Positions 58,137 through 64,000 of a DNA stretch of 64,000 nucleotides are shown here, in pieces. The position numbers and the translations under genes were made by a program. Numbering within the stretch: the first letter of the stretch is position 1; the number at the start of each line of letters is the position of its first letter. This stretch comes from Ezakiella massiliensis. Its GTDB lineage: Bacteria > Bacillota > Clostridia > Tissierellales > Peptoniphilaceae. The notes below the pieces were generated by a model. It did not search any database and was not told where the DNA came from. It saw nothing but the letters and a program-made list of their open reading frames with translations. Location: contig NZ_LT635475.1 of NCBI RefSeq assembly GCF_900120165.1, positions 744,001-808,000 on the forward strand, written 5' to 3'.

Positions 58137-58640
58137 CTATCCTAAAATTTCTTCAACACTCTTGCCTCTCATTCTGGCAACGTCTTCTGGACGTTTCAGA
58201 CTGAGTAGACCTTGAATTGTCGCATCTACAACGTTTCTTGGATTATTTGATCCAAGGCACTTTGTTCTTATATCTTGAATTCCTGCAAGTTCGCAAACAG
58301 CACGGACAGCAGAACCAGCGATAACACCAGTACCTTCTTTAGCAGGTTTTAGTAAAACTGTACCTGCACCTTTGATTCCAACGATTTCGTGTGGAATAGT
58401 TGTGCCTTGAATTGGAACTTGGATCATGTTTTTCTTAGCATCTGCAACAGCTTTTCTGATAGCATCTGGAACTTCCAGAGCCTTGCCCATGCCAACGCCA
58501 ACACGTGAATTCTTATCTCCTACTACTACAAGAGCTGCAAAACGGAAGTTCTTACCACCTTTAACTGTCTTTGAGACTCTGTTTATAGCAACAACTCTTT
58601 CTTCTAGATCGAGCTCTTGTGGTTTAATATTATTGGTCAT
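58137..58640 (-). CDS. rpsE: 30S ribosomal protein S5
   Basis: 167 residues: [37 protein letters not shown] and [15 protein letters not shown]. Complete. Confidence 0.98.
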   Translation of the reverse strand: MTNNIKPQELDLEERVVAINRVSKTVKGGKNFRFAALVVVGDKNSRVGVGMGKALEVPDAIRKAVADAKKNMIQVPIQGTTIPHEIVGIKGAGTVLLKPAKEGTGVIAGSAVRAVCELAGIQDIRTKCLGSNNPRNVVDATIQGLLSLKRPEDVARMRGKSVEEILG

Positions 58641-58654
58641 ATTTCCCTCCTACT

Positions 58655-59017
58655 TTAGAAGTTCAGGCCAGCTTCTCTAGCGCCATCTGCAAGTTCTTTA
58701 ACGCGTCCGTGATAGATGTAACCACCTCTATCAAAAACAACGTCTTTGATTCCCTTGTCAACAGCACGTTTACCGATTAGCTTACCAACTTCTCTTGCCG
58801 CTTCTTTATTTTCTGTTTTATCGAGGCTAAATTCTTTATCTAAGGTTGATGCACTTGCAAGTGTAACCATCTTTACGTCGTCAATAAGTTGTGCATAGAT
58901 GTGTTTTGAAGATCTTCTAACACATAGTCTTGGACATTCAGCTGTACCGCTAATCTTATTGCGCACTCTTTGGTGTCTTTTTTGACGCAGTGCATTTTTA
59001 TCAGCTTTGTTAATCAT
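58655..59017 (-). CDS. rplR: 50S ribosomal protein L18
   Basis: 120 residues: [49 protein letters not shown]. Binds 5S rRNA. Confidence 0.98.
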   Translation of the reverse strand: MINKADKNALRQKRHQRVRNKISGTAECPRLCVRRSSKHIYAQLIDDVKMVTLASASTLDKEFSLDKTENKEAAREVGKLIGKRAVDKGIKDVVFDRGGYIYHGRVKELADGAREAGLNF

Positions 59018-59026
59018 TTATACCTC

Positions 59027-59563
59027 CTACTTACCGGTCTTACCAACTTTGCGACGAACGTATTCATCAGCATAGCGGATACCTTTTCCTAGATATGGTT
59101 CAGGTGGTCTGTATCCACGGATGTGGGCGGCAAATTGACCAACAGCTTGCTTGTCTGCACCTGATACAACGATTGTATCTTGAGCAGGAACTTCTACTGT
59201 AAGTCCTTCTGGAATGTCGAGATCAAGTGGATGTGAAAAACCAAGTGTTAAACCAAGTTTTTTGCCATTCATTTGGGCCCTGTAACCAGTACCGATGATC
59301 TTTAATTCCTTCTTATAGCCTTCGTGTACACCTACAACCATATTATTAATTAAACTTCTTGTTAAGCCGTGTAGACTTCTAACTCTTTTGGTATCATTCG
59401 AGCGGATAACTTCATATCCTCCGTCTACTTTTTCTAGTTTCATCTCAGGAACCATTGTGAGACTTAACTCTCCCTTTGGCCCTTTGACGCTTACGTCTTG
59501 GCCATTTACGTTAAATGTAACGCCTTCTGGGATTTCAATTAGTTTTCTACCAATTCTACTCAT
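59027..59563 (-). CDS. rplF: 50S ribosomal protein L6
   Basis: 178 residues from MSRIGRKLIEIPEGV to KGIRYADEYVRRKVGKTGK. The start at 59563 follows AGGAGG; a longer frame to 59602 reads back into rpsH. Confidence 0.97.
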   Translation of the reverse strand: MSRIGRKLIEIPEGVTFNVNGQDVSVKGPKGELSLTMVPEMKLEKVDGGYEVIRSNDTKRVRSLHGLTRSLINNMVVGVHEGYKKELKIIGTGYRAQMNGKKLGLTLGFSHPLDLDIPEGLTVEVPAQDTIVVSGADKQAVGQFAAHIRGYRPPEPYLGKGIRYADEYVRRKVGKTGK

Positions 59564-59573
59564 CTTATCCTCC

Positions 59574-59969
59574 TTACCAGACGTAGCAAAGTACTTCGCC
59601 ACCGACTTTTTGCTTGCGAGCTTCTTTGTCAGTCATAATTCCATTTGATGTGGAAATGATTGCAATGCCAAGTCCGCCAAGTACGGTTGGAAGTTCATTT
59701 GAATTTACATATATTCTTAAACCCGGTTTTGAAATTCTTCTAATACCGGTAATAACTCTTTCTTTTTCGTTGATATATTTTAGGCTAATGCGAATTGTGC
59801 CTTGCACATTTTCCTCAATAACTTCATAGTCAGCAATGTAGCCTTCTTCTTTGAGAATTTCCGCAATAGCAAGCTTGATTTTGCTAGCAGGAATGTCCAC
59901 TGTTGCATGTCTTTGGTGGTTTGCATTCCTGATTCTAGTTAGCATATCTGCAATAGGATCTGTTAACAT
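59574..59969 (-). CDS. rpsH: 30S ribosomal protein S8
   Basis: 131 residues: [19 protein letters not shown] and the C-terminal [19 protein letters not shown]. Complete. Confidence 0.98.
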   Translation of the reverse strand: MLTDPIADMLTRIRNANHQRHATVDIPASKIKLAIAEILKEEGYIADYEVIEENVQGTIRISLKYINEKERVITGIRRISKPGLRIYVNSNELPTVLGGLGIAIISTSNGIMTDKEARKQKVGGEVLCYVW

Positions 59970-59982
59970 CTTTTTTCCTCCT

Positions 59983-60168
59983 TTACCAACTTGCTTTCTT
60001 TACTCCAGGAATTTCGCCCTTATAAGCGAGTTCTCTAAAGCAAATACGACAAATTCCGTACTTTCTCAAATAGCCGTGTGGTCTTCCGCAAATCTTGCAG
60101 CGATTATATGCTCTGGTTGAGAATTTTGGTTCTCTCTTTTGACTTGCAATTTTTGATTTCTTTGCCAT
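59983..60168 (-). CDS. rpsN: 30S ribosomal protein S14, zinc-binding type
   Basis: 61 residues with [21 protein letters not shown]; four Cys in two C-x2-C pairs mark the zinc type (S14 type Z). Confidence 0.97.
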   Translation of the reverse strand: MAKKSKIASQKREPKFSTRAYNRCKICGRPHGYLRKYGICRICFRELAYKGEIPGVKKASW

Positions 60169-60177
60169 TGTTCCTCC

Positions 60178-60720
60178 TTACTTTTTAAAAGGCATACCTA
60201 AGAGCTCTAAGAGTGAGTAAGCTTCTTCGTCGGTATTTGCAGTTGTGATAATTGCAATATCCATACCGTGAATATCGTTTACTTCATCATAAATGATTTC
60301 AGGGAAAATCAATTGTTCTCTAATACCGATAGCATAATTTCCTCTTCCATCAAAACTCTTTGAGCTAACGCCCTTAAAGTCTCTAACGCGTGGGAGTGAG
60401 ATGTTCATAAACTTGTCTAAGAAGTAGTACATCTTGTCGCCACGAAGAGTAACTTTAGCACCAATCTTCATGCCTTCACGTAACTTAAAGTTAGCGATTG
60501 ATTTTCTAGCATGAGTTACAACCGGAGCTTGACCGGAAATGAGTGCAAGTTCTCTAACTACATCATCTAACATCTTTGGATTGTCCTTAGCCTTGCCAAG
60601 ACCAACGTTTAAAACTACCTTTTCTAATTTTGGTACTTGATTTACGTTTTCATAGCCATGTTTCTTAACAAGTTCAGGCACAACCTCAGTTTTATATTTT
60701 TCTAATAATCTTGGAGCCAT
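60178..60720 (-). CDS. rplE: 50S ribosomal protein L5
   Basis: 180 residues: [59 protein letters not shown]. Binds 5S rRNA. Confidence 0.98.
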   Translation of the reverse strand: MAPRLLEKYKTEVVPELVKKHGYENVNQVPKLEKVVLNVGLGKAKDNPKMLDDVVRELALISGQAPVVTHARKSIANFKLREGMKIGAKVTLRGDKMYYFLDKFMNISLPRVRDFKGVSSKSFDGRGNYAIGIREQLIFPEIIYDEVNDIHGMDIAIITTANTDEEAYSLLELLGMPFKK

Positions 60721-60731
60721 ATTGTTCCCCC

Positions 60732-61043
60732 TTAGTCAATAACTTCCCCGTCGGACTTTCTAAATCTTACTTTAGTGCCGTCGTCTAGGAATTTGTACCC
60801 AAGTCTTGTACGTTTCTTGTTCACTTGATCATAGTACATAACATTACTTACATCAATCTTACCTTCTCTTTTAATTAATCCGCCTGGTTTTGTTGGTCCC
60901 ATTGGCTTTTGGTGTTTAACTTGAATATTAACACCTTCAACAATTACCTTTTTTTCTCTAGGAAAAGTGCGTAATACCTTACCAGTCTTACCCTTATCTT
61001 TTCCGGCAATTACTATAACTGTGTCTTCTTTTTTAATTCTCAT
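60732..61043 (-). CDS. rplX: 50S ribosomal protein L24
   Basis: 103 residues starting [20 protein letters not shown] (KOW motif). The start at 61043 follows AAGGAG; the longer frame overlaps rplN. Confidence 0.97.
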   Translation of the reverse strand: MRIKKEDTVIVIAGKDKGKTGKVLRTFPREKKVIVEGVNIQVKHQKPMGPTKPGGLIKREGKIDVSNVMYYDQVNKKRTRLGYKFLDDGTKVRFRKSDGEVID

Positions 61044-61053
61044 AAAGCACTCC

Positions 61054-61422
61054 TTATAAAACCTCAGGAGCAAGACTTACGATCTTCATATAACCGCCAG
61101 CTCTTAACTCTCTGGTAACAGGTCCGAATATACGGGTTCCAACCGGATTCTTGTCATCTTTTATAATAACGCATGCATTGTCATCAAAGGAGATATATGA
61201 GCCATCAGGACGTGATAGTGGATAAGTTGTCCTAACTATAACAGCCTTTTGAACGTCTCCTTTTTTAACAACTCCGCCGGGTGTTGCGCTTTTAACAGCA
61301 ACGACTACTATGTCCCCAACCTTAGCGATTCTCTTTTTAGAACCACCTAGAACTTTGATAACGAGGACTTCTTTTGCCCCGGAGTTGTCAGCAACTCTCA
61401 TGCGGCTTTCTTGTTGTATCAT
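61054..61422 (-). CDS. rplN: 50S ribosomal protein L14
   Basis: 122 residues: [20 protein letters not shown] and the C-terminal [18 protein letters not shown]. This is the docking site of RsfS, also encoded in this window. Confidence 0.98.
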   Translation of the reverse strand: MIQQESRMRVADNSGAKEVLVIKVLGGSKKRIAKVGDIVVVAVKSATPGGVVKKGDVQKAVIVRTTYPLSRPDGSYISFDDNACVIIKDDKNPVGTRIFGPVTRELRAGGYMKIVSLAPEVL

Positions 61423-61434
61423 ATAATCCTCCTT

Positions 61435-61692
61435 TTACTTAGCACGCTCGATGATTTCAACGAGTCTCCATCTTTTACCACGGCTTAGAGGTCTTGTTTC
61501 GGTAATCTTTACCTTATCTCCAATTTTAGCTTCGTTGTTTTCATCATGTGCCTTAAAAACTGTTGTACGATTAATTCTCTTCTTGTATACAGGGTGGGCT
61601 ACCTTTGTTTCAATCTTAACGGAAATAGTCTTGTCCATTTTATCGCTTGTAACGATGCCAACTCTTGACTTTCTTAAATTTCTTTCCATCAT
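61435..61692 (-). CDS. rpsQ: 30S ribosomal protein S17
   Basis: 85 residues: [40 protein letters not shown]. The first ATG overlaps the rpmC stop (TAATG); the next codon is also ATG. Confidence 0.97.
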   Translation of the reverse strand: MMERNLRKSRVGIVTSDKMDKTISVKIETKVAHPVYKKRINRTTVFKAHDENNEAKIGDKVKITETRPLSRGKRWRLVEIIERAK

Positions 61693-61898
61693 TATGCCTC
61701 CTTCCTGATACCTAGAGCTCTTTCTTGCTCAATGGTTTTAACCTTTGCAATTTCTTTTCTAACTGTTCTTATTCTTAAAGGATTATCTAAACTACCAGTG
61801 GCTGCTTGGAAGCGAAGATTGAAAAGCTCTGCTTTAAGATCTTTTTGTCTTGCTACAAGTTCTGCATCTGATAGTTGGCGTATTTCTTTAATTTTCAT
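61692..61898 (-). CDS. rpmC: 50S ribosomal protein L29
   Basis: 68 residues: [35 protein letters not shown]. The start at 61898 lies inside the rplP end (11-bp overlap); the longer frame to 61973 is only overlap. Confidence 0.96.
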   Translation of the reverse strand: MKIKEIRQLSDAELVARQKDLKAELFNLRFQAATGSLDNPLRIRTVRKEIAKVKTIEQERALGIRKEA

Positions 61899-62331
61899 TA
61901 CCAACACCTGCCTTTGGTTCAAAATTATCTCTACTGATAAATCTTGTCTTAATTGGTAGCTTGTGAGCAGCAAGTCTCATAGCTTCTCTTGCGTCTTCTT
62001 CACTTACTCCACCCATTTCAAACATAACTCTACCTGGTTTAACTACAGCTACCCAGTACTCTGGAGCACCTTTACCTGAACCCATACGAGTTTCAGCAGG
62101 TTTTTGTGATACAGGTTTGTCTGGGAAAATCTTAATCCAGATACTACCGCCACGTTTAACTGATCTTGTCATAGCACGACGTGCGGCTTCTATTTGATTG
62201 GAGGTAATCCATGCTGGCTCTAATGCTTGGAGGGCATATTCACCATAAGTGATGGTGTTACCTCTTTGAGCACTACCTTTCATTCTGCCACGGTGGACTC
62301 TTCTTCTTTTTACTCTTTTAGGCATCAACAT
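61888..62331 (-). CDS. rplP: 50S ribosomal protein L16
   Basis: 147 residues: [60 protein letters not shown]. Complete. Confidence 0.98.
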   Translation of the reverse strand: MLMPKRVKRRRVHRGRMKGSAQRGNTITYGEYALQALEPAWITSNQIEAARRAMTRSVKRGGSIWIKIFPDKPVSQKPAETRMGSGKGAPEYWVAVVKPGRVMFEMGGVSEEDAREAMRLAAHKLPIKTRFISRDNFEPKAGVGNEN

Positions 62332-62347
62332 AATTATTTCCTCCTAC

Positions 62348-63067
62348 TTACTTAGATTGTCCGGCTTGTCCCTTGACAAATCTTTTTCTTCTTCTTCTCT
62401 TTCTATCATCGCGTGGAGGTTCGATTTCTGGTAAAACGCCGTTTAGAACTTCACCTTTGTAGATCCAAACCTTAACACCAATCTTACCATAAGTTGTGTT
62501 TGCTTCTGCAAAACCATAATCGATATCAGCTCTTAAAGTTTGTAGAGGAATTGTTCCTTCACTATAACCTTCAGCTCTTGCGATATCTGCTCCTCCTAGA
62601 CGACCTGAAACTTGGGTTTTAATACCAAGTGCACCCGCTCTCATTGATCTTTGAATTGCTGATTTCATAGCACGGCGGAATGCGATACGTCTTTCTAGCG
62701 CACCTGCAATGTTTTCTGCAACAAGTTGTGCATCAACATCAGGATTTTTTATTTCTTCAACGTTTACTACAACGTCCTTACCTGTCATCTTGCTTAATTT
62801 AGCGCGTAGGGCTTCAACACCTTCGCCGCCTCTACCGATAACTACACCTGGCTTTTGTGTGTAGATTGAAACCTTAACCTTACCGGCTGCGCGTTCGATG
62901 TTAACCTTTGAAATTCCAGCTTGATATAGCTCTTTCTTAATGAAATTTCTGATATTGTAGTCTTCTACCAAAAGATCAGAAAAGTCTTTTTTATTCGCAA
63001 ACCATGTGGAATCCCAGTCTTTAATAACGCCAACTCTTAAGCCATGTGGATTTACTTTTTGACCCAT
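62348..63067 (-). CDS. rpsC: 30S ribosomal protein S3
   Basis: 239 residues with the KH-domain [15 protein letters not shown] and a basic C-terminal tail ([17 protein letters not shown]). Complete. Confidence 0.98.
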   Translation of the reverse strand: MGQKVNPHGLRVGVIKDWDSTWFANKKDFSDLLVEDYNIRNFIKKELYQAGISKVNIERAAGKVKVSIYTQKPGVVIGRGGEGVEALRAKLSKMTGKDVVVNVEEIKNPDVDAQLVAENIAGALERRIAFRRAMKSAIQRSMRAGALGIKTQVSGRLGGADIARAEGYSEGTIPLQTLRADIDYGFAEANTTYGKIGVKVWIYKGEVLNGVLPEIEPPRDDRKRRRRKRFVKGQAGQSK

Positions 63068-63077
63068 AACACTCTCC

Positions 63078-63410
63078 TTATCTTTCTTCGACTACTACGC
63101 CGATGTGACTAGTACGTTTTAAAATTGGATATGCCATCCCCTTAGCCTTTGGACGATATCTCTTCATTCTTGGACCGTCATTTGCATAAGCGTCTTTGAC
63201 ATATAATTTTGATCTATCAGCATTGTTGTTATGTTCAGCATTAGCCACTGCGGATTTTAAAACATCCGATAGAATGCGTGCACCCTTTTTAGGTGTAAAC
63301 ATTAGGAAAGCTAACGCGTCATCAACTTGCTTGCCTCTGATTTCGTCACAAATAAAGTGAACTTTTCTTGGGGCAATTCTAACATATTTTGCAATTGCTC
63401 TTGTTTCCAT
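63078..63410 (-). CDS. rplV: 50S ribosomal protein L22
   Basis: 110 residues: [18 protein letters not shown] start ([20 protein letters not shown]) and the loop [18 protein letters not shown], which lines the exit tunnel. Confidence 0.98.
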   Translation of the reverse strand: METRAIAKYVRIAPRKVHFICDEIRGKQVDDALAFLMFTPKKGARILSDVLKSAVANAEHNNNADRSKLYVKDAYANDGPRMKRYRPKAKGMAYPILKRTSHIGVVVEER

Positions 63411-63423
63411 AACTTCCCCCTAC

Positions 63424-63705
63424 CTACTTACTTACCGCTTTAGCGTCTTTTCCGCCATGACCCTTAAAGGTTCTTGTCAAAACAAATTCGCCAAGTTTGT
63501 GGCCAACCATATCTTCTGTAATATATACAGGAACGTGTTTTCTGCCATCATGAACAGCAATTGTGTGGCCTACAAATTCAGGGAATATAGTTGATCTTCT
63601 AGACCATGTTTTAATAACTTTTTTCTCATTAGCTTCGTTTAATGCTTCAATCTTTTTCATCAGATGATCATCTACGAAAGGCCCTTTTTTAATTGATCTA
63701 CTCAA
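63424..63705 (-). CDS. rpsS: 30S ribosomal protein S19
   Basis: 93 residues: [20 protein letters not shown] and [20 protein letters not shown]. Complete. Confidence 0.98.
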   Translation of the reverse strand: MSRSIKKGPFVDDHLMKKIEALNEANEKKVIKTWSRRSTIFPEFVGHTIAVHDGRKHVPVYITEDMVGHKLGEFVLTRTFKGHGGKDAKAVSK

Positions 63706-63716
63706 ATTATTCCTCC

Positions 63717-64000
63717 TTACTTGGTTCTTCTTCTAATAATTAAGCTATTAGACTTGTTATTCTTCTTACGTGTCTTAACCCCGCGGCTCTTCTTGCCCCA
63801 TGGAGTCATTGGTGATGGACGACCAACTGGTGCTCTACCTTCACCACCACCGTGAGGGTGGTCAACAGGGTTCATAGCTGAACCTCTTACGTGTGGACGT
63901 CTGCCCAAGTAACGGCTTCTACCAGCCTTACCAATAGTGATAAGTTCGTGAGTTGAGTTGCCAACTTCACCAATTGTAGCCTTACATTCAAGTAAAACCA
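63717..64000 (-). CDS. rplB: 50S ribosomal protein L2, C-terminal part (cut by window end)
   Basis: The last 93 or so residues are visible: [40 protein letters not shown] and [20 protein letters not shown] with the conserved His of the peptidyl transferase region. The start lies beyond the window. Confidence 0.97.
   Translation of the reverse strand, partial: VLLECKATIGEVGNSTHELITIGKAGRSRYLGRRPHVRGSAMNPVDHPHGGGEGRAPVGRPSPMTPWGKKSRGVKTRKKNNKSNSLIIRRRTK

Overview
The window reads as chromosome of a low-GC, anaerobic Gram-positive bacterium. A member of the Tissierellia/Peptoniphilaceae (Anaerococcus, Peptoniphilus, Finegoldia and relatives) fits best. The clues are a B12-dependent class II ribonucleotide reductase, an LtaS-type lipoteichoic acid synthase, Firmicute gene orders (gdpP-rplI-dnaB, rplU-prp-rpmA/obgE, mreC-mreD-mrdA, the S10/spc/alpha ribosomal cluster), L27 with a Prp-cleaved N-terminus, and a large surface protein that combines GA-like helical modules with a copper-amine-oxidase-type stalk domain. 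The genus is inference only.

Layout. 0-4 kb: partial MMPL exporter, divergent TetR regulator and nrdJ. 4-9.3 kb: a leftward operon for O-acylation of an envelope polymer (MBOAT, DHHW protein, small membrane protein) running into an ABC-F ATPase and a SIMPL protein; marR lies behind it. 9.9-13.2 kb: a cobalamin riboswitch, a small ORF and gltS, flanked by a 70-bp direct repeat, then a TlpA-like lipoprotein and CcdA. 13-17.7 kb: MATE exporter and a giant LTA synthase. 18-23 kb: DHHW protein, murI, a fused EcfA1-EcfA2, ecfT and truA as one overlapping operon. 23-27 kb: ogg, GNAT and a B12-binding radical SAM protein. 27-38.9 kb: alkD-like, dnaB, rplI, gdpP, then RNase E/G-like, PBP2, mreD, mreC, radC, Gx transporter and NusG-II protein. 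39-40 kb: a repeat-rich island with one tRNA-Leu and a broken half copy. 40-44.7 kb: ridA, rsfS, yqeK, nadD, yhbY, obgE, rpmA, prp and rplU with an L21 leader. 45-52.2 kb: PatB/MalY aminotransferase and two surface proteins with stalk domains. 52.8-64 kb: ribosomal protein cluster from rplQ back to rplB (cut by the window end).

The most interesting material lies between the genes. (1) A 124-132 bp imperfect hairpin element occurs three times, each time directly behind the 3' end of a leftward gene. In two unrelated genes (truA and the AlkD-like gene) it supplies the same last five residues, LEFRV, and the stop codon; its other arm carries a strong Shine-Dalgarno and a tiny ORF. (2) A second family of short hairpins has a constant TTTAT/ATAAA loop, a constant GTAG/CTAC flank and stems with compensatory changes. 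(3) Degenerate 48-bp tandem arrays sit in three separate gaps. (4) The gene for the 1411-residue surface protein has consensus -35 and -10 boxes separated by a pure TA-dinucleotide tract, the layout of a phase-variable promoter. (5) A cobalamin riboswitch precedes a glutamate symporter. (6) A tRNA-Leu half copy ends exactly before the anticodon. All identifications come from reading the sequence; no database search was run.
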